Source: Congeria kusceri (lineage: Eukaryota > Mollusca > Bivalvia > Myida > Dreissenidae). From it: 64,000 bases of DNA. Every line of letters begins with the position of its first letter. The stretch's first letter is position 1. The stretch spans positions 699,501 to 763,500 of the forward strand of contig JAPFQT010000079.1 in the NCBI GenBank assembly GCA_027627225.1, in the 5' to 3' direction. Positions 43,390-54,982 of the stretch are shown here, piece by piece. A program made the position numbers and the translations under genes. The notes below the pieces were generated by a model. That model worked only from the letters and a program-made list of their open reading frames with translations, did no database searches and was not told where the DNA came from.

Positions 43390-44690
43390 TGGGGGAGTAA
43401 ATAGTTGCCACTTTGTCCGTCTGTCCGAGTTTTACTTAATTCCTATTCAGTTTGTCCGGGTGTCAAATGCATTTCCCCACAAATTTTATCCATCACTCTC
43501 TATCCATTCGACCTTCCATATTCAGTTTCCGTACAAGGTGCATGGAACTAAAACTCAGCTTGAATAAAACTTAATATGCAGCATCCCTACCGAGAAGACA
43601 TGCGCATATTGTCAGGTTGATCTGGTCTGATATTAAAACCAGATATTTTCGTTTCCGTGCAAGATGTCTGGAGTTAATAACTCAAATTCAATTAAACTTG
43701 ATATGCTACGACCTTACCAAGAGTACTTGCGCATATTGTCAGTTCTTTCAAGTCTGATGATTTTTAAGGGAGTTATTGCCCTTTGATGATAAATATGATT
43801 TGTTAATAGGACATTTTTGACGCACTTGTTTTCAGGAACTAATGACTCACTTTCACTAAACCTTGAGCATCTCTATCAAGATGACATGGGCAAACTGTCA
43901 GGTAATTCCAATCTGATATTTTTGTTTTCCCACAAGTTCTCGGGAACTAATTACTCAAATTCAATTAAACTTAATATGAAGCATCCCTGCCAAAAGCACT
44001 TGCACATATTGTCAGATCGTTCTGGTCTGTTGATATTTCGTCCGTCATCCGTAATTCATCAATTATGGGCATGCGGAGGCGATACAGACTTCTCTTTCTA
44101 TTCAAGCTTAACCAAACTTGCACAGTTTGTGTATTTTGATAAAATCTCGGATTGGTTCGATGATGGGCCGGATTGGACCAGGAACATCAGATTTATTGCC
44201 CAAATCGTTTTCATCCGATCTTCGCCAAACTTCATAAAAATCTTTGTTCTAAAAATATATCAGTTTGATCACCAGCCAAATCACACTTGGAATTGTGGAG
44301 TTATGACCCTTGAATTATTTAAAATTTGCCGTTTTAGCCGTTTCCGTTCTGTACAACAGTTTTTATCTGATCTTCACCAAACTTGGTGAAAATCTTTGTG
44401 GGCTTAATATCTTGTACAGGTTCGATACTCAACCAAATTGTCTCAGTAACTGTAGAATTATGGCCTGTGAATTATCTTAAATTAGCCTTTGTCCCTGTTT
44501 CTCTGTTAGTCAAATAGTCATCATCCCATCTTTACTTAACTTGATGAAAATGTTTAAGGTATATAATATAATATTTCAAGATCGACAATCTACCAAACTG
44601 CCCGAGGAACTGCAGAGTTATGGGCCTTGATTTATGTTAAATTGGCCTTTTTAGCACCTTCTACACCCTATATACAATATACAATAGGTT
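43390..44690 (+). repeat. Common dispersed-repeat region (GTCCGTCTGTCCG, TTATGGGCCTTGA type)
   Basis: Repeating phrases TTCAATTAAACTTAATATG, GCATATTGTCAG, AAGGGAGTTATTGCCCTTTG, CCGATCTTCGCCAAACTTCA and ATCTTCACCAAACTTGG recur with roughly 150-bp spacing. Distantly related to 545-1,500. The 190-codon frame at 43,817-44,389 is a by-product of these units. Confidence 0.75.
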
Positions 44691-45652
44691 TACCGGTATT
44701 AGTAATAAAAGCCTCAAGTTTCAAATAAATGTATGTTATATATAACATATTCATATGAATGCAACATATTATAATGATGCATAAAATGAACACGTTCTTT
44801 CTGATTATAATTTCATGAAAATAAAGTAACAACACATATATATTATTATATCATAGTTTCAAAATTATATACACATACATGAATTTTCCATTTTTGCGTT
44901 ATGGTGTTTCATGTAAATTTGTATTTCCGTCGATAAAAGGTTGTCTTGGCAACATTGCCTTAAACAAAAACTTTGCTAAAGACCAGATATATTCATTTCT
45001 ATCGCAGACATCATGGAATAGAACAATGCAAGGCTTCAACTTCTGTTCAACCAGTTATTATTTAAAACTTCTAACATCAGTGACAGATAACAAGCAAGTG
45101 AAATTTCGTCTTCGACGATTTACACATTACGAGTTACGCTAAAAACGCAAAATCTAAAATCTCTTTCAATTTTTAAATGTCTTCCTTTTTCGATCATCAG
45201 CTTATGTCCAGAACATCTTAAATTTGACAGTGTTTTTTTTTAACAAGAAGGGCAAATCTAATGATAAGTATCCAGCATGGTCTTGTATTCCTGATAGAGC
45301 ACTGCCTTTGGGAATTGTTGATTTTAGATGGAATGTCTTGAAGAGCACAATCTTTCAGCCAGTTCGTGAACTGGGTGAGGAATTCACTAGTGTTCCCAAC
45401 ACCATTGGCCAGCCAGCCAAAGCCGAATCCGTACCGGAACAGCATCCGTTTTATGTTTGAGGCCTAATTTGATCTGCCAGCGTTGTCATGTCCAACAGTT
45501 TTCATCCAATCTTTACCATAATTGATATTTTAAAGATCGCTTTTAACCTAGAGGGGACATAACTGTTTTACAATTAGCTCTCGTTTCATTACAAATTTCA
45601 AAAGTTTAAGCCAGGAGTGAACGTAAATCTTTTTTTGTATATGGTAGTGTGC
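44691..45652. other. Mixed; coding-looking frame at 45,224-45,460, status unclear
   Basis: The plus frame includes FRWNVLKSTIFQPVRELGEE and FTSVPNTIGQPAKAESVPEQ; the opposite strand is also open (EFLTQFTNWLKDCALQDIPS). No splice sites settle the strand. 45,485-45,600 resembles the dispersed repeat of 44.0-44.6 kb, so the piece may be inside a repeat. Confidence 0.25.
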
Positions 45653-45952
45653 CAAGCCCGGCTAGCTCAGTTGGTAGAGTGCTGGACTGTTAATCCGGGG
45701 ATCGTTAGTTAGAACCCCAGCCCGGCCACATAACTTGTGTCGGAATTGGTCATGAAATTATTTCAACGGCCATTCTCCCCATACCTCAGATTCAAGTAGG
45801 ACAATTGTCAGTTACTGGCATAAGTATGTGCACTTGGTACTGGTAAACCGCATATATCAGCTAATCTTGCCCAAGAAAAGTGAGCAGGTTAACTGACCAT
45901 CGTGATATGACTGAATGCTGTTAAAAACGGTGAAAAATCCAAACAAACAAAC
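45653..45952 (+). mobile_element. Second SINE family, tRNA-Lys-like head and (CAAA)n-type tail
   Basis: Head AGCCCGGCTAGCTCAGTTGG, GAGTGCTGGACTGTTAATCC, with a degraded T arm (GTTAGTTAGAACCCCAG). Body CAATTGTCAGTTACTGGCAT, CACTTGGTACTGGTAAACCG. 3' end GATATGACTG..CTGTTAAAAACGGTG and AAACAAACAAAC. The 3' end resembles the conserved tail I know from mollusc SINEs. The acceptor ends do not pair, so this is not a tRNA gene. Confidence 0.8.
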
Positions 45953-47017
45953 TTACAAGTATATTGTAGTGTGTGATGTATTCTTAGCGTGTACCAAAGG
46001 GTAAGTTGCGCTTGGATGCCATTCACTGGCAAATTGGTCCCAGTGTATTACCAGTTGATAATAAGACCAGTTCTTTACCAGAGAGATGCCCGAAACTCAT
46101 GCTTTATCTGTCCATGTTGGCTTGGTCAGCCTTGTGCAGGCTTTTCTTGTCAAGACATACAAAATGTTTTTAATTAAATTTCAGAACATTTCCTGATGTT
46201 AACCAGCTGAGTAACTGTGATTTCCCGCAAAATAAACTGTCTCAAGTGGAACATCGGTGGTGACATCATTTTCCCCAGCTCAGAATTCCTGCCGGACAAG
46301 ACCTGTAGCTGCTGCTCAACCGTATTAGTATGGCTTGTGTTTATTTGTCTTACCTTGCTGTACATTCAGTTTTAGATCTTGCGTGTACATCTGTACAGAA
46401 CACACGTTTCTATTCAGTCTGTTTGATGTATCGTTTGGTGGTGTTTGTAATGGGAATGTTCACAGGCCCCATGTCAACCTTTGAATGTGTAGTGCGGACT
46501 GTTCAATACACTTTTCATACAAGAACGCTATCAGGAAATGTTTCAGTGGTAAAATAAGATGCATTTATTATTTCCGTGATGTTAAAGCATCCTTTCAAGC
46601 TATATCTGCAGCCATTTGCTATTTCATGCACATACTACTACACTTGCTAAAGCAAGTGACAACGTGACAAAGTATATCTTGTTTAAAAGGAGTAAATTTG
46701 TGAATGACAAGAGATAAAATGTCTTGTTTAAAGACACTGTGTGTACAAAAACTAGAATGAATAACAAGTGATAAAAAGTTTTGTTTAAAAAGTGTGAGTG
46801 TACAAAAGTGTATCTCCATTTAAAACAAATAAGATCGGATATTATTAAATTAAAGCTATTAAGTAAAATCTAAAAAATCTATGCTTAATATGAATGAAGC
46901 CCTCACAAGCAAACTGTTGAAAGCTCTTTGACAATTTGAGCTATTCTGTTGTGGTAAAACACTTGATGAGAATTCTGGTGTTGAACTGATTCCAATAGAA
47001 ATTTTGTTTATTTTCAG
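45953..47017. other. Noncoding; two unproven exon-like pieces at 46.2-46.35 kb
   Basis: After an AATTTCAG at 46,187 a plus frame reads TFPDVNQLSNCDFPQNKLSQ; the opposite strand of the same DNA is open as well (TVEQQLQVLSGRNSELGKMM). AAAGTGTATC/TTGTTTAAAA phrases at 46,670-46,830 form a short degenerate tandem repeat. Nothing decisive. Confidence 0.3.
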
Positions 47018-47243
47018 GCACAGAAAACATGCTGCTGCACCTGAAAAACCAACATTGGACTGCTCAAACAGCATACCCATGACCTACCAGGTGGGTGTTG
47101 TTGCTGGTGTTGATTATTTAGCTGCTGATGGGACTTTACTGCTAACAAGCAGCTATCTAACATACAGACTAAGAAAACACACTAGAACTGCTAACTTTAA
47201 CAATGAGCTCCAAATTTTCAGTTGGTCTTGTGACTTTTGTTAG
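47018..47243 (+). CDS. Exon-like frame, unknown protein
   Basis: TTTATTTTCAG (acceptor ending 47,017) leads into one leftover base and 74 codons beginning HRKHAAAPEKPTLDCSNSIP, then MTYQ, VGVVAGVDYLAADGTLLLTS and a basic stretch (YRLRKHTRTANFNN), stopping at TAG 47,241-47,243. A GTGGGT donor at 47,091 (after MTYQ) is an alternative 73-base exon end in phase 0. No AATAAA close behind. Composition is coding-like. Phase matches the possible first exon ending at 40,728, not the exon at 43,203. Confidence 0.4.
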
Positions 47244-48336
47244 CCTTAGCAAGGTCAATATTTTTTTGCAAGTGACATACCATAGCTTTGACCCCAGATG
47301 ACCCATAATCCGACCTCAATTAGTGTTTTTCGTTGACAAAATGTGCATAAAAGTATAGTGATTCTAATAGTTTATTAGGTGCTACATGAATTGTACAAAC
47401 ATTTAAATGGTCATACTGACACTCTTTTGTGCCACTTCAACAAATACAGTTCCTTCCAACACAACTTCTGTCAGTATTTTAGCTTTCAAAAATTAACCTG
47501 ACACTGAACTTCATGCATGAATATATTAGAAATCCATTACAATTAATACAGCTAAATAGTTTTACATACTGGAATCCTGCTAAATCAATGTACGATCATT
47601 CCACTGAAAATACACTTATGATATCAGTAAACACTGTAATATGCGCACAAACAAAACAGAGTATTAATATAGGAAATAATTCAAGCATGATATTATGCTA
47701 TTAGGAGTTCATAACTGTCAGGTCAGGTCTTTGCAGCTATACATGTTTATTCATACCACAGCTTCTAAAATGACTGCTGTTACTGCTTATAATCCTTATT
47801 GTTTAGCCATGCATTTTGCTGTTACGGCTAAAGAATCCACGCTTTTTATGACAATTTTGGTGGAAAAATATATATAACTTCATTATAACTTTAAATATAA
47901 TGCACTATAACCAACAGCACTCAAGAAAAATTTAATGATGCTGTATTTCTTGTTGCAGAAAGCAGCCCTTCCACAGCAATGACACGATCCTGGCAACTAA
48001 GCATTCCTGAAAGATGCTGAAGCCATGAACTGAATGTTGCAGCAAAACATGGAAACAGCCGAGAAAGTTCTGCCATAACTTCAGGTAGACTTTTTGAAAA
48101 GTTTCAATGGCCAATTATTTTGTTGTTTTGCGCAATACCGGGGTATTTTCTTTCTAACAAAAGTTGAAATAAGTTAGAACCATCAAATAGAACATTGAAA
48201 ACATATTTTTTTAAATAGATGCAAATTTATATAATCTAATGTGTTTTTATCGACATTTTATTGCATACGTTTATATTTTCATATGAACAACATTCTTATA
48301 CATCGAAATAAGCAAGGAAAGTATTGAAGGTTTATA
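47244..48336. other. AT-rich; nothing certain
   Basis: A splice-like TTGTTGCAG...CAG/GTAGAC pair at 47,960-48,083 encloses sequence with stops in all frames. Confidence 0.4.
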
Positions 48337-48408
48337 CCGGTATTTGAACTCCCATCCCACAGCTCCGTAGTCCACTGCTCTATCCACTTCACCACTCTGG
48401 CTTGTTGT
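48337..48408 (-). other. Decayed tRNA-like sequence (Arg-type)
   Basis: Minus strand GCCAGAGTGGTGAAGTGGAT, GAGCAGTGGACTACGGAGCT and GGGAGTTCAAATACCGGTAT. Loop CTACGGA would give anticodon ACG. Stems are imperfect. Probably the head of a SINE. Confidence 0.5.
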
Positions 48409-48582
48409 TTTATTGGTATTGAAAATGGATTATATGGATAGAATGAGTGCTATATATACACCAATCACATGACTTGGACTTGGTTACATGACCATAGTGC
48501 AGGTCATGTGATTTGTTTTACTGTTATGTTGTATTGAAAGGAGAAATAAATGTTTTGAACAGCTACCAGCAGAAGCCTCAAT

Positions 48583-48655
48583 AGCTCAGTTGGTAGAGCA
48601 GTGGTCTTGAGAGGTTTGGTGTCTGGGTTCAAATACCGCTCCGACCAAGGGGAGT
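48583..48655 (+). other. Decayed tRNA-like sequence
   Basis: TCAATAGCTCAGTTGGTAGA (D arm/A-box), TCTGGGTTCAAATACCGCTC (T arm/B-box). The anticodon stem does not pair. It sits 180 bp from the inverted tRNA-like piece at 48,337 and shares GTTCAAATACCG with it. Confidence 0.5.
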
Positions 48656-48670
48656 TTTACACAACTCCTG

Positions 48671-48734
48671 GGGGGGAAGGGGGGGCTGAACCACCACTTT
48701 CCAAGGGAAAGTGGAGGTTCTACCCCCCCTAATC
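48671..48734. repeat. GC-rich hairpin
   Basis: GGGGGGCTGAACCACCACTT and AAGTGGAGGTTCTACCCCCC pair over about 23 bp with three mismatches and a tiny loop (CCAAGGG region). Confidence 0.8.
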
Positions 48735-48918
48735 TGGGTTAGGTAAATATATACTTTTTAGTACAAAATAAAAAGAAATAAAAACATTTTATCATTGTCC
48801 CTACCCCCACATTGTAATTTTTTGTGCAAATAAAAACAAACACCAGGAGTCTTCTTAATTTTTTTATTGATCTTAGGATTTTTATATATAAAATTGATGA
48901 CAAATATTTTATAGAATG
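48735..48918. other. AT-rich spacer
   Basis: Nothing recognised. Confidence 0.5.
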
Positions 48919-49106
48919 TTTAGGCCAAGGAAAAAAATCAGTGGTTCAGGTTTCACGACAGGCCCTGCTTGCATCACCTCATCCTTAAGAATTTTTGAAG
49001 CGAAAACAATTGTTTGGTATAAAATTTCCCAAAGATAATCATAATATGACGTTCTAAAAAATATAAGCAGTGGAACCTGAACCACATATTTTTTCCTTGA
49101 CCTAAA
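48919..49106. mobile_element. MITE-like element with TTTAGGCCAAGGAAAAAA ends
   Basis: Left TTTAGGCCAAGGAAAAAAAT then GTGGTTCAGGTT; right end reverse-complemented TTTAGGTCAAGGAAAAAATA then GTGGTTCAGGTT. 188 bp. Inserted 35 bp before the acceptor of the exon at 49,142, i.e. in the intron. Confidence 0.8.
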
Positions 49107-49141
49107 CTATACATTGTATGCTAACCATTGTATATTTCCAG

Positions 49142-49272
49142 AAGTCATTCACCGAGATTTATCGTCACCTGAGTTGCAGCAGTTATTGACAACAAAGCAA
49201 GCCATGGCGTGGGGCAGGATTTCAATGGGAGACGTGCAATGTTATTTAAATTTCAGTTTTCTACGGACCTGA
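49142..49272 (+). CDS. Terminal coding exon of unknown gene
   Basis: Acceptor TATATTTCCAG ends at 49,141. Two leftover bases (AA) are followed by exactly 42 codons and TGA at 49,270-49,272. Residues: VIHRDLSSPELQQLLTTKQA then MAWGRISMGDVQCYLNFSFL and RT. AATAAA at 49,319-49,324 lies 47 bp past the stop. Entry phase 1 matches the exit phase of the coiled-coil exon at 43,087-43,203; the joined codon would be G+AA (Glu). If joined, intron length is 5.9 kb. No family recognised. Confidence 0.5.
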
Positions 49273-49318
49273 TGAAGAGTACTTGTTATAGCTTTAACTT
49301 GTACTGTGAATATGGTCT

Positions 49319-49324
49319 AATAAA
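49319..49324 (+). promoter_or_regulatory. AATAAA polyadenylation signal
   Basis: Canonical hexamer 47 bp after the TGA of the exon ending at 49,272; TTGTCTTTTCTTTGTTGTTT follows, a U/GU-rich downstream element that also serves as a polypyrimidine tract for the next acceptor. Confidence 0.6.
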
Positions 49325-49375
49325 CCCATTAGTTTGAATCCCAATGTTGTCTTTTCTTTGTTGTTTTTTTTATAG

Positions 49376-49427
49376 AAAAGGCACATGCTAAGAATTTAGA
49401 ACTCCAGCTGAAATGTTGGAAGGAAAA
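49376..49427 (+). CDS. Candidate alternative coiled-coil exon
   Basis: Strong acceptor (TTTCTTTGTTGTTTTTTTTATAG) at 49,375 and donor GTATGT at 49,428 enclose 52 bases: two leftover bases, 16 codons KAHAKNLELQLKCWKE, two leftover bases. Entry phase 1 is the same as for the exon at 49,142, so from the 43,087 exon the splice could read ...PHYE-KAHAKNLEL. Helical, Leu/Lys rich. It lies just past the AATAAA at 49,319, so it would be an internal exon of a longer form whose next exon I did not find. Confidence 0.4.
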
Positions 49428-49985
49428 GTATGTCACAAACAAGATTTTGGGCAAAACAATAATGAGACTGGTTTTAAATTCACACACACTGGTAGTCAGG
49501 CTTAAGCTTTTGTCAATATTTTGAAATACATCTAAATTATGTTATCTCGAACTCGCTTATGTCAGAGTGGAAAATATTTTTGGTTGTTTCTAGCCATGAA
49601 CGAAGTTTGTCACACACTGAAAACATTTTTACAGTCATGTGTTCTTAATTTTTAATAATCAAGTGTTAGTTTTCAATGAATCATTGATCACTTGTAAACA
49701 GATCAATTTATGAATACCGAATTGCAATTTTATGTTACAATTTTTCAAATAATTTAAACTCGATACTTATAAAAATTCTATACTCAGAAATGTCAAACTT
49801 CAGATGCCAAAATTACATTGAATTCCTTGCAACTTCAAGATAACAACATTTAGTCGCATTATCGTACCATTGTCGAAAGAAGATGAAGATTTTGTAATGC
49901 AATCACTCACCAATTAATGTAGGCAGTAAAACAGTTATATTTAAAAGCATAACCTATGAATTCAGGCAAGTCATGTTTTATGGTG
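49428..49985. other. AT-rich spacer
   Basis: Nothing recognised. Confidence 0.5.
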
Positions 49986-50232
49986 AGGCCAAAAAAAAAT
50001 GTGTGTTTCGTGCAATCTGACCCTAACTAGCATAAACACCCCAACCCTAAAGTTTTAGCGACCATTGTTTTCCATGAATCCATATTCGTCCAATTTTAGA
50101 CAATTTTCAATGGTTTTTTTTTTAACGAAATTTGTCTTTAAAAAAAGTTATTTAAAAAAAAATATTAATCCCAACCCTACGTAACTTTTTTGAAACTGCT
50201 GCTCGAAACACACAATTTATTTTGTTTGGCCT
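49986..50232. mobile_element. MITE-like element with AGGCCAAA...TGTGTGTTTCG ends
   Basis: Left AGGCCAAAAAAAAATGTGTG then TTTCGTGCA; right end reverse-complemented AGGCCAAACAAAATAAATTG then TGTGTTTCGAGCA. Inside, CCAACCCTAA occurs repeatedly. 247 bp. Confidence 0.7.
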
Positions 50233-51417
50233 GAGTAAGTAATAAATCCCAATGGGGAAAATTAGATGATTTACATTAAAGCCACCAAATCTGTTTTAAA
50301 TGACAATGTTGTCAACATGCTATGATGATTTAGAAATAGAATATATTTACAAAAACATTTTTTTGTACACTTGTCATAATTTAAAATAGTTTTACATGCT
50401 AAGAAAAAGAGTGTGTTATGACAACTGCAGACATAATTACAGTAAGTTTGACATGATGATAAACATTGTTAGCGTGGTTGATGTTATATTTTCGGATTAC
50501 ATAAAAATTTGCTCTGTTGAATTGTTTTATATGAACAACAAATAACATCTTATTGTTGTGTTTTTTTATTTTATACTAAATGCTAATTATGTGGCTTTAA
50601 TTAAGCATCAAATTTAATGTTGAAGAACTTTCCAGATATTATCCCTTGGTTAATAAATGACTAATAACAGAGGGACAGACACGCATAAAACTATATTCCT
50701 CCACATTCGGGAAATTATGAAATCCCACTGATGCATACAACTCGGAATTCCCAAAAGGAATTGCTTATTATTTATGTTCATGGAAGTTACACAATCTGTG
50801 TAAAGTTCTTTCTCTGTAATGCTTGAAAGAACATGTTGTTATTGTTTTAAAAATTAACTTCTGTTACTTGTCAGTGGTGAAAAAATTAAGTATCAATTGA
50901 GCATACAAGGAAAATTGAAAAGACGACTGATGACGCAGGAAAGGTCCCGTATTCCAATAGCTCACAATGAACGTCATGATCTTGGAGCTTAAATATATAC
51001 TGAACTGTTACAAAAGGATGTATTGATAACATAAGCTTAATACATGAAAATATCAGTAATGCACACATGTACCATGACACAAAATAACTACTCGACCGAA
51101 AAAGAAACTTGACACTATAATTTGTTATCTTTCGTTTTTATATTAAGTCAACCACAATGTCAAAATTTATAATTTATTGATACATGCCTAAAAACAAATT
51201 AAAATGCACATCTGTGTTATCAAAACATTCTGTTTTAATAATCAACCATTGTTCATACTGTATCTTGATACGATTCCAGAAAAATTGATAAACTATACAC
51301 TGTCGGGTTTCTTTTTTGGTCTAGTATAAATGCCCATAATAACATCGAACAAATACATCATCAGTGGTGAGTTGCTCAAAACTAACTGAAACTTCAGCTA
51401 ACAGTCGTAGGTAATTG
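50233..51417. other. AT-rich spacer, nothing seen
   Basis: No feature recognised. Confidence 0.5.
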
Positions 51418-52083
51418 GATGAAATTATTCTATAAATATGACAGTAAATGTTAAATTGTGAGTTTAATTTGAACAAACTGTTGTTTTGAATTTGAATGCA
51501 TTCTAAAATCTTGATGCACAAGTTATTAATATAATTTTAATTTTATTTACATCGAAATTAAACAGGCTTTTTGGAAATGTAATTGAAGTTTTAAGCAACT
51601 GGGCCTATATATTTTATCATTAACCATTCATTTATAAACCCACATTTGCAGCATGTAAATGATCTATGCCAGATGGAACAGAATAACATACTACTTGTAT
51701 AACATACAAATAAATTTACAAAATACAATTACAAGTTATGATACATTGCACTGTAATCAAATGGATTTGACAATTATTTAATGCCATTCATATTGGAGGA
51801 AATTATTTCTATAAATATGACATTAACATTTTGAATTGAAAACTTAATTTGAACAAACTGTTATAATGAATTTTAATAAATTCTGAATTCTTGATGAGCA
51901 TGTTGTTTTAATAATATTAATTTAAATCTAACATAAATTGGCTTTATTAAAGTGTATTTGAAGTTTTGAGCAACTGTATCCATATATTATATAGCATTTA
52001 ATAGATTTACTTTCATTCATACATTTCATCAAATGTGCAGCATTTTAAAATGATCTATGCTAGTTTGGAACAAAATAACATAT
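51418..52083. repeat. Diverged local duplication, about 280 bp at 377-bp offset
   Basis: 51,418-51,691 and 51,795-52,083 share, in order, GAAATTATT(T)CTATAAATATGA, TTAATTTGAACAAACTGTT, GAAGTTTT(A/G)AGCAACTG, TGCAGCAT..AAATGATCTATG and GGAACA(G/A)AATAACATA. Divergence and indels are substantial, so the duplication is old. Confidence 0.8.
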
Positions 52084-52344
52084 TAATAAGCATACACAAT
52101 ACAAAAGAAATTTTTATACATTTCGCTATAAAACAGATGCCAATGCACAAGCCTAGACTTTCTAGTTACAATAACAGACTGGCACAAAACTAAATAATGA
52201 TTCACAAACTGATTATTCCTGATGCATTTTAAAATGATATAGAATCTTTTCTTTCTGCCATAATTAAACGTGATTCGAAAGTGTACAGAAAGTAAGAAAA
52301 CAGTTTCATTTACACAATTTTTGTGGTTTTGAAAAACAGAACAA

Positions 52345-53015
52345 AATTTTTAACAAGAGGGCCATCAGGCCATAGGTCGCTCATCTGATACTTTGGCCTG
52401 GTGACCTAGTTTTTGACCCCTCATGACCCAATTTCGAACTTGAAGGAGATATCATTGGGACAAATGTTTTCAGCAAGTTTCATGATGATTGGGCTACAAA
52501 TGTGGCCTCTATAGTGTTCAATATGGCCTGGTGACCTAGTTTTTGATCCCATGTGATCTAGTTTCGAACGAATACAAGAAATCATTGAAACAAATGTTCG
52601 GAGCAAGTTTCAAGAATATTATGCTATAAATGTGACTTAAAGTGTTCACAACCTGTGGCCATAGTGACCTATTTTTTGACCTCACATGACCCTGTTTTGA
52701 ACTCGTCAGAGATATCATTGGGACAAATGTTCTGAGCAAGTTTCTTGATGATTGGGCTATAAATATGGCCTTTTAGTGTGTTCACAAGCTTCTTCTGCAA
52801 TTGGCCCTAGTGACCTAGTTTTTGACCCTACATGAACCAGTTTCAAACTTGTTGGAGATATAATTGGAACAATTTCCTGGGCAATTTTCACGAAGACTGG
52901 GCAATAAAATTAATGTGGTCTATCATGTGTTTACAATGTAAATGTTGACGCACAACTGACAAAAGGCGATCACAAAAGCTACACCATAAGCATGTTGTGC
53001 TCAGGTGAGCTTAAC
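52345..53015 (+). repeat. Common mollusc dispersed repeat (GTGACCTAGTTTTTGAC type), near complete
   Basis: Starts AACAAGAGGGCCATCAGGCC, GGTCGCTCATCTGA and ends TTGTGCTCAGGTGAGCTTAA. In between, about four ~140-bp units each carry GTGACCTAGTTTTTGA, GATATCATTGGGACAAATGT, AGCAAGTTTCATGATGATTG and GGGCTATAAATGTGGCC. Four open frames on the minus strand are by-products. Confidence 0.85.
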
Positions 53016-54885
53016 ATGAATGTTCAAAATTATGAAGAAATACACCTCAACAACTAAGAAGAAGGCATCAATACCAGCATATATATCAGAAAAATGTTTG
53101 CAAAGAGCTTTACTATTATTGCGCCTTCTCTAACAATGCAGAAGTTACATGAATACATTAAAGATTTTCTCAAATGGAATTACAGTCTTAAGTACAGCTA
53201 GAAGTGAAAAAACCACAACTACAAAGATGAATGTTACACAATTACTGCACACCACATTATCACAACATCTAAGCTTCAGGGTACTCCATAGACTTATGAG
53301 TGAGATATAATACTGAAGGACAAACATAAGCAATTTCATAAAATAATTGAGCTAAAAAATCAGTTAACTCTGAGTAAGCTTAATAATTCCTAAAATGCAC
53401 ATGTTATATATAGATTTTGAAATATTGTATAGACACTTGTAGTTTAATTAAACATATTTCTAATGATTGGACTGACAAAACACGTCGCCCCAAATACAGA
53501 GTAACGGCACTCTTTTATCACATTATTGAAATACAATATCATTTCTACATTTTCATAGTTTTCATAATCTAACAAAGGAATTTGAATATACAGACAGACC
53601 TTAAACCCTTGTCTGCATCTTTAGCAGCAGATAAAATGTACAGAGCATCATATAAATGCAAAGACCTCAAATAAAATTCATCAATAGACATTGTCATTAT
53701 GCACAAAAATATCACTTAATGAAAAACCTTTGTGCAACACAAGCAAAAACATATGAACAACTAACAACATTTAATAGCTACAAATTGTTAAGAAGTAACT
53801 AGGTAAACTGTTTGATGAAACATGAATATTAAGTTTTGTAAGTGACTGGATGAATGACCGAAATGAAATCATGTTAACCTTATCATGACTGACTGCTTAC
53901 ATTTAGTGACTGAAAAGCAACAAATTGTTTAAGATTCATTTCTAAAAAAAAGAGTTGTGTTTTTGTAGTATAAAATTCTTTTGGATGGCGTCCAGAAAAA
54001 TACAAAAAGTTTAACTTGGATTTAAATATCAAATACATGTGAAAATGAACCAAAGGGTAGTAATAATAACATGGAATAATATAAATCACATTGAGCTATT
54101 TAGTTTCATTCAAACATATGTATCTAGATAACACTTTAAGTTACGTTCCACACAAGTACATTACAGTGCATGGTTAAGTTTCACCCACAAACATCGCTGG
54201 CAATAACTATCAAAGCTTTGAGAGTTGTGCATAAATCAGAGCAACAGATGTGTATTTGTGTAAATACTCAATTCTGAAACAGCATTTACTCACTTAATTT
54301 TAATTTAAAATTTAATGAGTGACAAAACTCGATTAATATACTCGTGACACGCTAAACAGATTGCGTAAAGATTGGTCAATGTTGAACTGATAGTATTACT
54401 AAAGAGTGAACAACTGAGAGTTCAATTCAAGCTAATTATGACATGAGACCTATAATATTTTGTCTTTGATTGCATCATTAATGCCTGGTTGTAAAATGGA
54501 AAACATATTAAATTTGATGGAATTTGTGTTGCAGTGCTATTCCATGTAAGTATTTCCAATAATCAATTAATGTTTATGGCTTGATATTACACTGACGTTA
54601 ATGGTCATTTATCATTTACTCTATCATTATTTCTATCAGTGAATATTTTGTCTGGCATTTGTTTGTTCCTCTCTGTGTATATTTAGCTTTAAAAGACTCA
54701 GTTTACATAAAATTAACCAAATTCAGCGACTGTATACTTTTAACTATCATCACTGTACAGCACATGTATAAATATTTGTATCATTTGAAACAAACACACA
54801 CAATCAACTGCTACATTTTCAACAAAACAAATATGGGTATAAAGGTCCAGAAATGTTGTAAATTAACATCTAACAAGAATGTCAA
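53016..54885. other. AT-rich; likely includes the 3' untranslated region of the minus-strand gene
   Basis: Lies directly downstream of the stop at 54,886 on the minus strand. ATTAAA (variant signal) occurs on that strand at about 54,300 and 53,770; no AATAAA was found between 53,500 and 54,886. Nothing else recognised. Confidence 0.4.
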
Positions 54886-54982
54886 TCAACGGAGCTCTTT
54901 GGCCTTCTCAAAGACGTTGCAGTAATCCTTGACCCACTGTGACCAGCTTGCCTCGACTGGAAGATGCTGCACATTATAAGGC
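54886..54982 (-). CDS. Terminal exon of unknown minus-strand gene
   Basis: Minus strand: acceptor TTTCTATTTTACAG ends at 54,983. One leftover base (G), 31 codons and TGA (54,888-54,886) follow: PYNVQHLPVEASWSQWVKDY then CNVFEKAKELR. Trp/Tyr content and lack of repeats make it convincingly coding. Entry phase 2 exactly matches the exit of the exon at 61,962-62,074 (AG+G gives Arg), so the two exons very probably join across a 6.98-kb intron that contains the whole 66-bp satellite. The C-terminal helix is amphipathic and ends in a charged KAKELR. I cannot name the protein. Confidence 0.8.

Noticed and set aside
43817..44389. 190-codon plus-strand ORF
   Set aside because: Lies wholly in a common dispersed repeat with recurring noncoding phrases.
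45653..45730. tRNA-Asn/Lys gene
   Set aside because: T arm broken and acceptor ends do not pair; the body and tail are those of a SINE.
47960..48083. Splice-bounded exon (TTGTTGCAG ... CAG/GTAGAC)
   Set aside because: Stops in all three frames; at best a dead exon (one frame reads KDAEAMN, stop, MLQQNMETAEKVLP).
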